A stretch of DNA of 64,000 nt from Vibrio cyclitrophicus (GCF_024347435.1 NZ_AP025481.1:124001-188000); one strand, 5' to 3'. Counted from the stretch's first letter, positions 8,415 to 18,923 are shown. Numbers and translations are program-made. Notes: generated by a model from the sequence alone, not told the origin.

Positions 8415-9584
8415 CTAACTCATGAACCAAGATATAAAGATCAGAGCACCAAAACCGAATGTTGCGATAAGTGCCGTGTCGCCACCGGCTGCAGTATAGC
8501 TGCCTTCAGTTTGAAGGTGAGGGAAATCAGGTCTACGAACCTTAACTACCATCGCGAGAGGGCCCCATATAGCTAAGAACACCAATACCATGCCCGCATA
8601 ATCCAGCATGCTCACAAACTGGCTCGCGAACAGTTCAGCGAGTGCCAAAGGCAATACAAAGGTCAGAGCGTAAGCTAGCAGTTTGTTATTGGTGACGGCA
8701 TCTTTGTTTTGGTCGTAAAGTGCCATCGACACACCAAGGAAAGAGGTCACCAATGCCAATGCTGAGAACAAAGCAATCACGACTTTCAGCCAAGCAGACT
8801 GTCCGCTAAACGCTGAGATCAGTTCTGAAATATTATGGAATTGGCTGATTGCATCTGTGCCAAGGTTGCCGATAATCGCAAATAACCAAGTTAGGTAGCA
8901 GATTAGTGGAATCACCGAGCCCAGCAGAATCATATTGCGGATCTGTTTTTGAGTCGCTTCTCGGTTGTAGATAACCAGGGACGGGATCACCACCATAGAG
9001 GCAAAGCTAGTAAAGATAACCGCACTGTATTGCACCACATCGTTAGCCGTGTATTTGCTGGATTGAGTCAGGTAATCAAGGCGAATGTTGCTAAACAAAG
9101 AGGCGATAACAATAAATAGCATCACCACCATCATGATGAATAAACTGCGATTTAACTTGTCGATATACGATTTACCCGCTACCACAATCACACCCATTAA
9201 TAGGCTGAAAACGGTATAAGCAGCCGATGCAGAGATGTCTACGCCCACATCGAGCAATTGCTTATGAATGATATCGCCAACACCCAAGATATAAGCGATC
9301 AGCATGCATACCAGCAGCAGGTAAAAGAGTGCATTGATAAAGTGTTTACCTTTGCTGCCCAGAGTTAGGTAAGCAACGCTGCTCATTCCACTGTTGTCTT
9401 TAGTTTTAGTGCACGCTTCTGCCAGTAGAAGAGCTGAGTAAGTGGTGCCGATAAAGATAAGTAGCATCAGCGCAGAGCTGATCATGAAGCCAAATTGGGC
9501 CAGGACCATGGGAATGGCAAGCATACCAGCCCCTAATGCAGTTCCTGACAGAATCAAAGAACTACCGAATAATTTCATATTCAA
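8415..9584 (-). CDS. Aromatic amino acid permease (HAAAP family)
   Basis: An inner-membrane proton symporter of 389 residues with about 11 hydrophobic helices. The N-terminus GTALGAGMLAIPMV is the signature of the hydroxy/aromatic amino acid permease family (TyrP, Mtr, TnaB), so tyrosine or tryptophan uptake is likely. The open frame begins with TTG at 9584, which has GAGG eight bases upstream. An ATG two codons later is 14 bases from that site, so TTG is plausible. No good TyrR boxes were found in front of it. It is a single gene. Confidence 0.85.
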   Translation of the reverse strand: MNMKLFGSSLILSGTALGAGMLAIPMVLAQFGFMISSALMLLIFIGTTYSALLLAEACTKTKDNSGMSSVAYLTLGSKGKHFINALFYLLLVCMLIAYILGVGDIIHKQLLDVGVDISASAAYTVFSLLMGVIVVAGKSYIDKLNRSLFIMMVVMLFIVIASLFSNIRLDYLTQSSKYTANDVVQYSAVIFTSFASMVVIPSLVIYNREATQKQIRNMILLGSVIPLICYLTWLFAIIGNLGTDAISQFHNISELISAFSGQSAWLKVVIALFSALALVTSFLGVSMALYDQNKDAVTNNKLLAYALTFVLPLALAELFASQFVSMLDYAGMVLVFLAIWGPLAMVVKVRRPDFPHLQTEGSYTAAGGDTALIATFGFGALIFISWFMS

Positions 9585-10058
9585 GAAAACAACCTCGAGG
9601 TACCCAATTAATTTTTAGTTGGATTGTAAATATTTGTTGCCAAGACTATCAAATTACTCACTAAAGTTAGGGGTTAAATACTAATAATTTTTGAATTTTT
9701 CTAAAATCATTTCAGAGGAATTTGTGGTGTATATGGTTGGTGATTTTTGGTATTCACCTTGTGATTTATTTTAGCTTTTTGATAACTTTTTCAAATTAAT
9801 AGCCGTTTAGTAATTCGCTTGATACGGATGTTTAATGGATGCATTAATTTAAGTGAAAGCCAGTCAAACCTCGCTTCTTTTATGGAGTCTTGTCTTATTT
9901 CTTTATCTGATGAGAGTTAATTGGTGAGCGTCAAGAAGGAGAGGATCCAGTTGTAGCATTATGGTTTGTCGTAAATGGAAAGATCTGTTGTCGTAGATGC
10001 CACTCGGTAGTTTGGCGTTTCGCTCTTATTATCCTCACACCAATTATGTGGGGGTGTT
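9585..10058. other. 474-base divergent intergenic region
   Basis: AT-rich sequence between the aromatic amino acid permease and mdtL. It must hold both promoters, but no clear operator, RNA gene or credible small gene was seen. Confidence 0.4.
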
Positions 10059-11261
10059 ATGTACCGTTTTCTATTTTGTAGTTTTACGCTTGTTCTCTTG
10101 TATCCGACGGCTATTGATTTGTATTTAGTTGGGTTGCCTCAAATTGCCGCGGACCTAAATGCGTCTGAGGCTCAGCTTCATGCCGCGTTCTCTATTTATC
10201 TCGCAGGAATGGCAACCACCATGTTGTTTGCCGGTAAATTTGCCGACAGTGTAGGAAGAAAACCTGTCGCTATTTTCGGTGCAATTGTCTTTGCTACCTC
10301 TTCGATGTTCGGTGGTGTTGTGACCAGTGCAGAACCATTTCTTCTCGTGCGTTTCTTTCAAGGTGTGGGGGCTGGCTCTTGTTATGTGGTGGCGTTCGCT
10401 ATCTTGCGAGATGTATTGGATGACCAAAAACGCGCTAAGGTGTTGTCGATGATGAATGGCATTACCTGCATCGTTCCAGTGCTTGCGCCTGTTATCGGTC
10501 ACTTAATCATGACGGTGTACCCTTGGCCGAGTCTGTTCACGACTATGGCGAGTATGGGTGTTATCGTGTGTTTTCTCTCGGTGTTAGTGCTAAAAGAAAC
10601 CAAGCCGAATGGTCAAGATTCTGAAGTGACCAAAGCTTCTGTGTCTCACTCCACTTCAACCGAAACGTTCAAAGAACCCTTGTTTATCAGCCGAGTGATC
10701 ATGACCAGCTTGGGCGTGACGGCGATTCTGACTTACGTGAATGTTTCTCCAATGCTGATCATGACCGAGCTTGGCTTCGACCGTGGTCAATACTCCTATA
10801 CCATGGCTCTCACTGCATTGGTGAGTATGTTGGTGTCGTTCTCGGCGCCAATTGCCTTGAATGTGTTTAAGCAGAAAAGCCTGATGCTGACTTCACAAGT
10901 TTGCTTTGTCGTTGCGGCTATCTTGTTGCTCGCATCGATTGATGGTGGGTTAGGGCATTACGTGACGTTGTTGGGCTTTGCTTTTGTGTGCGGCGGCTTC
11001 TCGTTAGGTTTTGGTGTTGCAATGAGCCAAGCATTGAGCTGTTATTCACAACGAGCAGGTGTCGCGAGTTCGATATTGGGCGTTTCCCAAGTATGTACTT
11101 CAGCACTGTTTATCTGGCTTATGGGCGTTATCGGGCTAAGTGCATTGAATATGTTGGTATTTATATTGGCTGCTGGTGGAGTTATCAGTATTGCTCTAAT
11201 ACTATGGATAAGTCCTTCCCAAGTAAAAAGTGATTATGAAGAAGCCACTAGCCCGTCTTGA
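10059..11261 (+). CDS. mdtL: MFS multidrug efflux pump MdtL
   Basis: A 12-helix major facilitator drug/proton antiporter of the Bcr/CflA group, 400 residues. The opening [17 protein letters not shown] and the loop 2-3 motif [11 protein letters not shown] match MdtL (YidY). The next gene overlaps its end and encodes a YidZ-like LysR regulator, the same neighbour pair as in E. coli, which strengthens the assignment. Members export compounds such as chloramphenicol in E. coli; the native substrate is unknown. A GGGGGTG-like ribosome site precedes the ATG. Confidence 0.85.
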   Translation: MYRFLFCSFTLVLLYPTAIDLYLVGLPQIAADLNASEAQLHAAFSIYLAGMATTMLFAGKFADSVGRKPVAIFGAIVFATSSMFGGVVTSAEPFLLVRFFQGVGAGSCYVVAFAILRDVLDDQKRAKVLSMMNGITCIVPVLAPVIGHLIMTVYPWPSLFTTMASMGVIVCFLSVLVLKETKPNGQDSEVTKASVSHSTSTETFKEPLFISRVIMTSLGVTAILTYVNVSPMLIMTELGFDRGQYSYTMALTALVSMLVSFSAPIALNVFKQKSLMLTSQVCFVVAAILLLASIDGGLGHYVTLLGFAFVCGGFSLGFGVAMSQALSCYSQRAGVASSILGVSQVCTSALFIWLMGVIGLSALNMLVFILAAGGVISIALILWISPSQVKSDYEEATSPS

Positions 11262-12204
11262 TCTGAATTTGTTGTTTACTCTGCAATTGCTGTTGCAAGA
11301 GCAGAGTGTTTCGAAAGCTGCCAAAAAGCTCAACGTCACGCCGTCAACGGTGAGCAAATCACTTACTAAACTTCGAGACTGGTTCGATGATCCTCTATTT
11401 GTAAAGACACCAAGAGGTTTAACGCCAACACCGCTTGCGCTGAGCATGGTGAAAGATCTTCAAGACTGGTTGCAGATCGGTAGCCAAATATTGACGACTC
11501 GTGGCGACGATGCGCCTAAAGATCTGCGCTTGAATCTCGAGGCGGAATCTCCTCTGTCGCTAATCATGCTCAATGAGCTGACGCAAAGCGTGTACCAACG
11601 CTATCCAGATGCAAAAATCAAAATGCGTAATTGGGATTATGACTCTATAGATTCCATCGTTCGTGGCGAATCTGATATTGGGTTTTCTGGGCGAGAAAGC
11701 CACCCGCGTTCGAAAGAATCTCTAGACGCGTTGCCATACTTCATCGACTTCGAGGTTCTGTTCCACGACTTGCCTGTCGTGTATCTAAGAAAAGACCATC
11801 CTGCCTTGCAAGAAGAGTGGAACCTTGAGGCTTTCCTCAAATACCCTCACATCAATATTGTGTGGGAGAAAAGTGAAGCATGGGCGTTGGATGAAATTCT
11901 CACAGATTTGCAACTCGACCGACATATCGCACTTACGCTAGCGGGTTTTGAGCAGTCTTTGTTTATGGCGGCTCAGTCAAACCACACCATGACTACCGTG
12001 GCACCGAATTACTGCCGACGTTACGTTGAACAACTTCATCCTAATCTTACTTGTCTGCCTATTCCTCTAGATGAAGAGAATGCCAAAAAGCTGCTAATCC
12101 CGTTCACCATGATTTGGCATAAACGCAATGCTTATAACCCAATCGTTCTATGGCTAAAAGACACGCTTAGAGATCTTTACCAGTTTGAAGGTGAAAATGT
12201 CTAA
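11236..12204 (+). CDS. yidZ: LysR-family regulator YidZ
   Basis: A LysR-type transcription factor of about 322 residues. The helix-turn-helix is at about 20-40 ([20 protein letters not shown]), followed by a two-lobed ligand domain. It matches YidZ by the [18 protein letters not shown] opening and by position after mdtL. A GTG two codons upstream (11230) is an alternative start; ATG is preferred. The gene overlaps mdtL by 26 bases, so the two are translated from one message. E. coli YidZ has been linked to anaerobic nitric oxide tolerance; the role here is not shown. Confidence 0.82.
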   Translation: MKKPLARLDLNLLFTLQLLLQEQSVSKAAKKLNVTPSTVSKSLTKLRDWFDDPLFVKTPRGLTPTPLALSMVKDLQDWLQIGSQILTTRGDDAPKDLRLNLEAESPLSLIMLNELTQSVYQRYPDAKIKMRNWDYDSIDSIVRGESDIGFSGRESHPRSKESLDALPYFIDFEVLFHDLPVVYLRKDHPALQEEWNLEAFLKYPHINIVWEKSEAWALDEILTDLQLDRHIALTLAGFEQSLFMAAQSNHTMTTVAPNYCRRYVEQLHPNLTCLPIPLDEENAKKLLIPFTMIWHKRNAYNPIVLWLKDTLRDLYQFEGENV

Positions 12205-12297
12205 CCTTGTGATGAGATTAAATGTGATTAGATCATCTGAGGGCTTGTGCCGTTAATATTGGATCGTTGATTTAAGTAATAATTCAGACTTAGAACA

Positions 12298-12328
12298 AAA
12301 CCCATCAGGTGTTACCTGGTGGGTTTTT
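12298..12328 (+). terminator. Terminator after mdtL-yidZ
   Basis: AAACCCATCAGGT and ACCTGGTGGGTTT pair with one G-T pair around a short loop, followed by T5. Confidence 0.8.
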
Positions 12329-12436
12329 CATTTTAAATCATGCAGGTAGAGTCAGAACTGTTCAAATGAATATAGTTATTCCATAATTGTTGATTCGATA
12401 AATTCAGCCTATTTGAACGAATGTTCAAAATAAAAC

Positions 12437-12466
12437 TTGAACGATCGTTCTTGTTTGTTCTATATT
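12437..12466 (+). promoter_or_regulatory. Promoter and TetR-type operator of the AhpD-like gene
   Basis: TTGAAC (-35, 12437-12442), an 18-base spacer and TATATT (-10, 12461-12466). The palindrome GAACGATCGTTC (12439-12450) overlaps the -35 box and is identical to the one in the TetR gene promoter at 2811-2822. Confidence 0.7.
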
Positions 12467-12546
12467 GTTTTCACGCCAACGGAGAACAGTCTCATATCAC
12501 TCCGATTGTGAACCAAATTAAGATAAAGAATCGAAAGGAATAGAAC

Positions 12547-13095
12547 ATGAGCAACTTTAAAATTCATTCAGTAGAATCAGCACCAGAACAAAGCAAACCT
12601 ATTCTTGAGGGTGCAGTAAAACAAATGGGCCGAGTTCCTGGTCTTTTTGGTGTGATGGCTGAATCACCAAATACTCTGAAAGCTTACACACAGCTTCATC
12701 AAGCATTTAATGAGTCATCTTTTGATGCCGATGAGCTGACAGTGGTATGGCAAACTATCAACGTTGAACATGAGTGTCACTACTGCGTTCCTGCACATAC
12801 GGGTATCGCACATTCAATGAATGTAGACCCAGCGATTACCGAAGCACTGCGTAACCGTGCTGCACTGCCAACTGAAAAACTTCAAGCACTGCATGATTTC
12901 ACGCTAAGTATGGTACGTAATCGTGGCAATGTGCCAGAAAGTGAAATGGCAGCTTTTTTCGCTGCGGGTTACGGTCAACAACAAGTGCTAGAAGTGATTC
13001 TTGGCTTGTCGCAGAAAGTGATCAGTAACTACGTAAACCACGTTGCTCAAACACCAGTAGACAAAGTATTTGAACAGTTTGCTTGGGAAGGTTAA
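12547..13095 (+). CDS. AhpD-like / carboxymuconolactone decarboxylase family protein
   Basis: A 182-residue all-helical protein of the CMD/AhpD superfamily. The redox motif is clear: Glu74, then Cys77-His-Tyr-Cys80 with His84, the ExxCxxCxxxH pattern of AhpD-type peroxidase partners. It probably reduces peroxides or another electrophile through the cysteine pair. A strong AAAGGAATAG ribosome site lies before the ATG. The operator shared with the TetR gene suggests induction when that repressor is released, for example by a reactive compound. It is a single gene ended by hairpins. Confidence 0.85.
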   Translation: MSNFKIHSVESAPEQSKPILEGAVKQMGRVPGLFGVMAESPNTLKAYTQLHQAFNESSFDADELTVVWQTINVEHECHYCVPAHTGIAHSMNVDPAITEALRNRAALPTEKLQALHDFTLSMVRNRGNVPESEMAAFFAAGYGQQQVLEVILGLSQKVISNYVNHVAQTPVDKVFEQFAWEG

Positions 13096-13133
13096 TCGCT
13101 TAAATATCAACTTGCTTAGAGAGTAGGTTGCTT

Positions 13134-13203
13134 GAAGGCTACGCTAATTAGCCTTTGGCTATGGATATAGTGAAAGCCCCGCTTGGTTGAGTGGGGCTTT
13201 TTT
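13134..13203 (+). terminator. Two hairpins after the AhpD-like gene
   Basis: A perfect 7-bp stem (AAGGCTA/TAGCCTT, 13134-13154) is followed by AAAGCCCCGC (13173-13182) and GTGGGGCTTT (13191-13200) with a T-run. The second is a standard terminator. Confidence 0.8.
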
Positions 13204-13237
13204 GTTGGTGTCAGTTCTAATTGAGGAAAGTGAACGG

Positions 13238-14665
13238 TTAATGTGTATGTTTAGCGATGATCATAGCCAGTGTCACTATCCCTTCTTTCCAATCTTTGTT
13301 CTCTTCAATGTTCGCGACCGTGAAGCGCAAACAGTGTTTGTATTGGTCGTGTGTGCCAAAGACAGTACCAGGTAAAATACCTAATTTATGTTTTAAGCAA
13401 TCTTGATAGACGGAATAACTGTCGACCGATTCCGGTAGTGTTATCCAGTTTAAAAATGAGCCTTCAGGTTTTGATAGGTGGTAACGCCCGACAAGGTGAG
13501 GGTAGCTATCTAATGCATGGATTAATAGGCTTTGGAACTGCTTTTGATTGGTTTGATAGAGTCGTTTCATTTTAGAAAGATGACTGCGGTATTTGCCTGT
13601 AGTGAGAAACTGACCTACTGCGGATTGCATCAGGTTTGAGCTCCCCATGTTGTCACAAAGGAGATATTTTTCGACTTGAGCTTGGTAACGCCCCGAGAGC
13701 AACCAACCTATACGTAGGCGTGAGTCTAAGGTTTTAGAGAGCGAATTCACGTAGATAACTCGATCTTGGTCATCAAGCTCTTTTAGGCTGGCAATAGGTG
13801 CATCAAACGCCAGGCTACCGAACACATCATCCTCGATAATCGGCAAAGTTCCGGTTATCTCCAACAACGTTTTTCGATTAGATAATGGCATCCGTGAGCC
13901 CGTTGGATTGGTAAAGTTTGGTGTTAGCACTAGCGTTTTTACATCCCATTTATCCAGTGCACTTTGTAGAGAAGGGATGTCAATTCCGTGGCTAACACTG
14001 CTTGGTATTTCAAGGGCTTTTAAACCTAGCGACTCGAGCAACAACAAATTGCCGAAGTAACACGGTGACTCTACCGCCACGATGTCGCCCGGTTTGGTGA
14101 GCGCGCGTAAAGCCAAACTGATCGCCTGTTGTGCGCCATGCGTAATCGCAATCTCTTTCGATCCCGCAGGTACGCCTAGATCGTGGGTGATCTTTAACAA
14201 TTGTTTTACTAATTGCTCGTCACCAGGAGGCAATTGGTAGTAACCGGGTAACTGAGTTTGCAATCGGCTGTGGCGACCGATCTCAGCGTACAAGCTTCGT
14301 ATTGCGGGGTTATTGATGTTGGGATGGGCAGAGCCAGCTAGAAGCTTTAAACGACCTTTGGGACGAGAGAGAACTGATTTAGTGACAGATAAGAGGTCAA
14401 CTTTTTGAGGTTGGCTTGGTGCATCCCAGCTGGTGGTATTGGGCGCTTTCACACGATAGCCTGATTTAGGTACTGAATAAACCCAGCCTGTCGCTTCCAG
14501 TTCTTGGTAGGCGCGAATCACGGTATTTTTACTCACACCAAGCTGCTCGCTTAATTGACGAATTGAGGGAAGGCGATCGTCTGGTTGAAAGAGTCCTTTA
14601 TCGATCTGAGCCTTAATATGTTGTTCGGTAGCAAGGTATTTGTTGCCGCTGAGTTCTGCTTCCAC
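13238..14665 (-). CDS. MocR-type regulator (GntR helix-turn-helix fused to aminotransferase)
   Basis: A 475-residue PLP-dependent transcription factor. Residues about 10-75 form a GntR winged helix (DRLPSIRQLSEQLGVSKNTV). After a linker, residues about 110-475 form a type I aminotransferase fold. The PLP-binding lysine is Lys311 in NSLSKTLDSR. Family members (GabR, PdxR, TauR) sense amines or vitamin B6 forms and switch divergent genes. The EamA exporter gene lies divergently 124 bases away with a direct repeat between, so it is the likely target. Confidence 0.88.
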   Translation of the reverse strand: MEAELSGNKYLATEQHIKAQIDKGLFQPDDRLPSIRQLSEQLGVSKNTVIRAYQELEATGWVYSVPKSGYRVKAPNTTSWDAPSQPQKVDLLSVTKSVLSRPKGRLKLLAGSAHPNINNPAIRSLYAEIGRHSRLQTQLPGYYQLPPGDEQLVKQLLKITHDLGVPAGSKEIAITHGAQQAISLALRALTKPGDIVAVESPCYFGNLLLLESLGLKALEIPSSVSHGIDIPSLQSALDKWDVKTLVLTPNFTNPTGSRMPLSNRKTLLEITGTLPIIEDDVFGSLAFDAPIASLKELDDQDRVIYVNSLSKTLDSRLRIGWLLSGRYQAQVEKYLLCDNMGSSNLMQSAVGQFLTTGKYRSHLSKMKRLYQTNQKQFQSLLIHALDSYPHLVGRYHLSKPEGSFLNWITLPESVDSYSVYQDCLKHKLGILPGTVFGTHDQYKHCLRFTVANIEENKDWKEGIVTLAMIIAKHTH

Positions 14666-14715
14666 GTTTTTCTCCCTCGTTGCCCACTCTCAATCTGTAA
14701 CCATTTAAAGTGTTA

Positions 14716-14742
14716 TATCTGTATCTTTATTAGTTATCTGTA
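14716..14742. promoter_or_regulatory. Direct repeat between MocR and EamA genes
   Basis: TATCTGTA occurs at 14716-14723 and again at 14735-14742, a 19-base step (nearly two helical turns). MocR proteins commonly bind such direct repeats in the divergent promoter region. Confidence 0.5.
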
Positions 14743-14789
14743 CCCAACTAAGGTAACAGCATTGATGAAGAGTTGACCAGAGGTTTGTA

Positions 14790-15689
14790 ATGCTGATTAA
14801 AATGATTCCGTTTGTGTTTGTAATATTGTGGTCGTCAGGCTTTGTCGGTGCACGTCTTGGTGTGGAATACGCGGAACCCGCAACATTACTTTCACTGAGG
14901 ATGGTAGCCAACGTGGTGCTGTTCTTGGTTTTGATTGCAATCCTTAAGCGTCGTATCCCTCTTGGTTGCGCATTCTTCCATGCTTGTGTGGTCGGCATCT
15001 TGATTCATGGTTTCTACCTTGGTGGCACCTATCTGGCGATTGATATGGGTATGCCTGCCGGGTTGAGTTCTCTACTTGTTGGCTTACAACCGATTCTTAC
15101 CGCATTGATTATGATCAGCTGTAGTTCGCAGCGTTTTAATTTCGCACAATGGCTAGGATTAGCCCTCGGTTTTGCGGGTATTAGTTTGGTGTTGATGGGC
15201 AATATTGAATGGCAATCTGATGACCAAAAGGGCATGGCGACGTTGTTGTGTTTGGTTTCGCTGGTGGGTATCACGGTCGGTACATTGTACCAAAAGCGTT
15301 TCTGCAAAGGGACAGACATGGTCGGTGGTGCGATGGTGCAATATCTTGCTGCGGCTTCGCTATTTTTACCTTTCGCCGTGCGTTACGAAACCATGCATGT
15401 GAATTGGACTGTTGAATTTACACTAACGTTAGCTTGGTTAGTGATTGTCTTATCTTGCATTGCTATTCTGTTGTTGTTGTACATGGTGGAGCATGGGGCT
15501 TCTTCGAGTGTAGCATCGGTGTTTTATTTAGTACCACCAACGACGGCAATTCAAGCTTGGCTTATTTTTGGAGAGTCGTTTGATATCTACGGCGCAATGG
15601 GATTCGCGTTGTCAGCGACAGCGGTATATTTGGTCGTGAAAAAGCCAGAGTTACTAAAAGTTCGTAGGCAAGCAGCACTTGATCGATAG
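14790..15689 (+). CDS. EamA/DMT-family transporter
   Basis: A 299-residue inner-membrane protein with ten predicted helices in two EamA repeats. The first begins VFVILWSSGFVGARLGVEYA, a typical opening of drug/metabolite transporters. It probably exports an amino acid, amine or similar metabolite. A CAGAGG ribosome site precedes the ATG. Its divergent MocR neighbour suggests control through a PLP-sensed compound. A terminator shared with the DUF3010 gene follows. Confidence 0.85.
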   Translation: MLIKMIPFVFVILWSSGFVGARLGVEYAEPATLLSLRMVANVVLFLVLIAILKRRIPLGCAFFHACVVGILIHGFYLGGTYLAIDMGMPAGLSSLLVGLQPILTALIMISCSSQRFNFAQWLGLALGFAGISLVLMGNIEWQSDDQKGMATLLCLVSLVGITVGTLYQKRFCKGTDMVGGAMVQYLAAASLFLPFAVRYETMHVNWTVEFTLTLAWLVIVLSCIAILLLLYMVEHGASSSVASVFYLVPPTTAIQAWLIFGESFDIYGAMGFALSATAVYLVVKKPELLKVRRQAALDR

Positions 15690-15695
15690 ATATAA

Positions 15696-15721
15696 AAAGA
15701 GCCTGAATCTTCAGGCTCTTT
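15696..15721. terminator. Bidirectional terminator between EamA and DUF3010 genes
   Basis: AAAGAGCCTGAA and TTCAGGCTCTTT form a perfect 12-bp stem with an A-run and a T-run on its two sides. Confidence 0.85.
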
Positions 15722-15751
15722 CCGTTTTAATCATTGGTTAGCGTCTATTGA

Positions 15752-16177
15752 TTAGCGCTGCATCAAGCAAGCGTAAGCCGTTGTAAACGGTGCTTCTTGG
15801 TATTGCTTAAGGCCAGTTTCTTTGAACTTCATCATAAGAGGGTTGCGCTTTAGGCTCTCTTTGATGTCAGCAGGTGATACAACCGTTACGTCTAGGCCGT
15901 CGATCAGTTGAATTGCTGCTTCTAGTTTGAAGCCAAAGCCACCGCCAGCAAATTTGCCTTTTGTTTGGCGTTGACGAATTACAACTTTATCTACTTGGTA
16001 ATCTTCCATCAACTTTGCAAAAGAGAATTGAAAGTCTTTCATATTCTGCGTGTCGTTTGCGTCGCTAATCGCAACTTTAGAAACTCGGCAATCAGGGATA
16101 TTAAATACACCATCTGACAGAGAAAGAAGACAGATGACAGCATCGTTACCTTTGATTTCAACACCACAAATTTTCAT
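15752..16177 (-). CDS. DUF3010 family protein
   Basis: A soluble protein of about 141 residues with the DUF3010 sequence pattern (MKICGVEIKGNDAVICLL at the start). The family has an RNase H/actin-like beta opening but no assigned function. Two ATG codons lie two codons apart; AGGT is 6 bases from the inner one (16177) and touches the outer one (16183), so the inner is chosen. The gene stands alone, with an upstream intergenic region of about 250 bases. Confidence 0.78.
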   Translation of the reverse strand: MKICGVEIKGNDAVICLLSLSDGVFNIPDCRVSKVAISDANDTQNMKDFQFSFAKLMEDYQVDKVVIRQRQTKGKFAGGGFGFKLEAAIQLIDGLDVTVVSPADIKESLKRNPLMMKFKETGLKQYQEAPFTTAYACLMQR

Positions 16178-16438
16178 GTTCATACCTATTTACTTTTGAG
16201 CCGTACATTATGGTGCTATTTCTATGACTTCTCCAGTATTTGAGCATGTCTGTGGTAAATAAGTGCAAAAATGTCTTTGGCTCTACTTTTTAATGTTGAC
16301 CTTTGGTTGAATAATAGACAGTCGATTCAAGGGTAACGTTTGCTATGCGACTAGGTTCACAAACTTTTAGCTAGCTTTTAAATTGATACTGTATATTATG
16401 CGCGCGTCCCTATTTATTGTGTGGTTATAAGCCCCCTT

Positions 16439-18076
16439 ATGAGTATCAACAACCTTTCAATTAAGAGTAAAATTGCGATCCCATTAATGGTTATCGTGAT
16501 CGTTTTTTCTACTGTTACTGTGCTTAATGTTCTTAAATCTAACGCTCAAGCTGCAATCAACCATGAGTTGAATAATGTGGTTCAGCCAGTGTTAGATAAT
16601 TTGGAAGATGGCTATCGTGATATTTACCAAGTTATCGCTTCTGCTCAAGGTCTATTATTAGCAAAAGACCAAGCGGCGATTGAGTACCAAAAGTTTGAAT
16701 TTAAAGACAATGCTTACAAAGCGGTGCCTCGTTTTCAAAGTGTCGAAACCTTATATCAAGCAGGGGTGTTGGATCCATCTTCTCGTGGTGAATTATCAAA
16801 GCTTGTTAACGCGATGAGCAAGTGGGTGGCATTGCACGAACCTATGTTTGCCGACCCTGAGAATGCATACCAATACAACATTGATTACTCTCCTGCGTTA
16901 GATGCTGAGTTTGCGATTATTCGAGATCAACTTCGTGACATCAGAACCTTGATCGAATTGAAGCAGAAAGAACTTCGTCAACAAGCCGATGAATCTATTG
17001 AATCAAGCAAGGTGATCATTGAAGTCGGCATGGGTGTGGCGATCCTGGCTGCTGCTTTCGCGTTATGGTTGTCGAATCGCTTTATCGTTAAACCGATTCA
17101 AAATGTTGAAAAAGCGATGGTTGAAATTGCTTCTGGCGATGGTGATCTTTCTCAACGTATGAGCGTTGAGGGGAGTGATGAAATTGCTCGACTTAGCTCT
17201 GCTTTCAACCAGTTTGTTGGCAAGATTCATGTGACCATCGAACAGGTTATTACCACTTCTAACGCTGTACGCTCTGAGATGGAAAACATCAAATCACTGA
17301 CTCAAGGTGTGGCTCAGTTTTCTTCTAATCAACAGAAAGAGAGTGAAGTAGTTGCTGCTGCAGTTCATGAGATGCAAGCAACCAGCGTTGCCGTAAGTGG
17401 TAATGCGTTAGAAGCGGCTTCTGCAAGCAATACGGCAAATAGAGAAGTGGAATCTGCAGATAAAACTTTAGGCTTAACGGTGAGTTCGATTGAGCGCTTG
17501 GCGCATGATATCGAAAACGCGAGTGGTGTTGTTCATGAACTAGACAGTGATGTTAAGAACATTGCTTCTATTCTTGGTGTAATTAGAGGCATTGCTGAAC
17601 AAACTAACCTACTTGCATTGAACGCTGCGATTGAAGCGGCACGTGCTGGTGAACAAGGTCGTGGTTTCGCTGTTGTTGCTGATGAAGTTAGAGCCTTGGC
17701 AAGTAAAACTCAAGACAGTACGGGTGAAATTCAGTCGATGATTGAACGCTTAGAAGTTGGCGCTAAACAAGCGGTGAGCGTGATGAACGAAAGTAAAGTT
17801 AGTGGCGAGAAAACCATTGTTCAAGCGAGTACAGCTGCGTCGTCATTGAGTGAAATTCGTAACTCTATCGGTATGATGAATGAGATGAACACGCAAATCG
17901 CAACTGCGGCTTCTCAGCAATCTCAAGTATCGGAAGAAGTGAACCAGAACGTTCAACGTATAGCTGAAAGCACTATGCAAATGGTAGAAATGGCGAACAG
18001 TGCAGAAAACGCATGTATGGCTTTGGCGGAGCAATGTGAAGCGCTAGATGGTTTGGTTTCTCAATTCGAAGTCTAA
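16439..18076 (+). CDS. Methyl-accepting chemotaxis protein
   Basis: A transmembrane chemoreceptor of about 545 residues. The first membrane helix is at about 14-34. A helical periplasmic sensor of about 155 residues follows, then a second membrane helix at about 196-216, HAMP, and the cytoplasmic hairpin with the [17 protein letters not shown] tip. The sensor contains no Cache, PAS or NIT motif I can name; a four-helix bundle is likely. Translation could begin at a GTG at 16421, but the [12 protein letters not shown] opening from 16439 is typical. A perfect terminator follows. Confidence 0.9.
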   Translation: MSINNLSIKSKIAIPLMVIVIVFSTVTVLNVLKSNAQAAINHELNNVVQPVLDNLEDGYRDIYQVIASAQGLLLAKDQAAIEYQKFEFKDNAYKAVPRFQSVETLYQAGVLDPSSRGELSKLVNAMSKWVALHEPMFADPENAYQYNIDYSPALDAEFAIIRDQLRDIRTLIELKQKELRQQADESIESSKVIIEVGMGVAILAAAFALWLSNRFIVKPIQNVEKAMVEIASGDGDLSQRMSVEGSDEIARLSSAFNQFVGKIHVTIEQVITTSNAVRSEMENIKSLTQGVAQFSSNQQKESEVVAAAVHEMQATSVAVSGNALEAASASNTANREVESADKTLGLTVSSIERLAHDIENASGVVHELDSDVKNIASILGVIRGIAEQTNLLALNAAIEAARAGEQGRGFAVVADEVRALASKTQDSTGEIQSMIERLEVGAKQAVSVMNESKVSGEKTIVQASTAASSLSEIRNSIGMMNEMNTQIATAASQQSQVSEEVNQNVQRIAESTMQMVEMANSAENACMALAEQCEALDGLVSQFEV

Positions 18077-18188
18077 GAGATGCTGTTCAAGAGAGTTACT
18101 GGCTAGACGGTCAATCTATAGTGAGTAGCGACAACTAAAAAGATTTATCGAAAATGAATTATTAAAAAATAGCCAAAATGAACACTAA

Positions 18189-18217
18189 AAAGCCCGCACT
18201 CAATGAGTGCGGGCTTT
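18189..18217 (+). terminator. Strong terminator after chemoreceptor
   Basis: AAAGCCCGCACTCA and TGAGTGCGGGCTTT form a perfect 14-base inverted repeat. Confidence 0.85.
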
Positions 18218-18307
18218 ACTTTTATATACGAGCATTCTTTATATAAAGACTTTTTAGATACGGGGTTTTATTTTAGGCACGCAGGTGCTTTGCCGATCTA
18301 GTCAGTA

Positions 18308-18655
18308 TTAGCTGCTACGACCGTCTTTATATGTGTAACGGTAGTCAACTTTTACGTTAGCTTGATAATGGGTGTCGCCGCTCATGTTGGTGATTTTTTT
18401 CACTTCCATATTCGCATCATCAATCTTGAATGAATTGTACTTAGTTGTTTGTTGGAACTGTGGCAGTTCTCTAGAAAGCTCAAAAGATGTCTTTGTGCTT
18501 AGCTCATCCATAAGGTTGGTTCCTGCATCGTATGCTTCCGCTTCAGTAACAAAAGTATCAGATTTTAGCGTTGTTTCTTGAATCGTTGTTTTAGTTGCTG
18601 CAAACGCTGTCGTGCTGAGTACAAGAGTTGATGCAAGTATGATTAATTTTTTCAT
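18308..18655 (-). CDS. Small exported protein, DUF3316-like
   Basis: A 115-residue protein with a clear signal peptide (MKKLIILASTLVLSTTAFA, cut after AFA). The mature part is polar and mostly beta, with the tail YRYTYKDGRSS. It resembles DUF3316 proteins of vibrios, which have no known function; that match is from memory of the family. A probable periplasmic protein, alone and divergent from the LysR gene at 18924. Confidence 0.7.
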   Translation of the reverse strand: MKKLIILASTLVLSTTAFAATKTTIQETTLKSDTFVTEAEAYDAGTNLMDELSTKTSFELSRELPQFQQTTKYNSFKIDDANMEVKKITNMSGDTHYQANVKVDYRYTYKDGRSS

Positions 18656-18923
18656 ATGAGTACCTTACTTTGTTCTTTGTTGAAGTACCTGTGTTGCGGT
18701 ACAGAACCAACATATCAATGAAGTGGTAAGACTAGTGTCAGAAGAAATACTAAATTTGTTAGTGTTCAGTGAGAAATATTTAGAAATGTCAGGGCTTGGT
18801 TGAGATCGTTTTGAACGATTGCAGATAGCGAAGGTTTATGTACAGAGCATATCAAGCAAGTGACACTGATTTATAACTTCAATACACTGTATGGGTAACC
18901 GTTGTTTAGCATAAGGTAAAGGC

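Noticed and set aside
13187..13375. 62-codon plus-strand frame at the end of the MocR gene
   Set aside because: It overlaps the MocR C-terminus antisense and the terminator, with no ribosome site.
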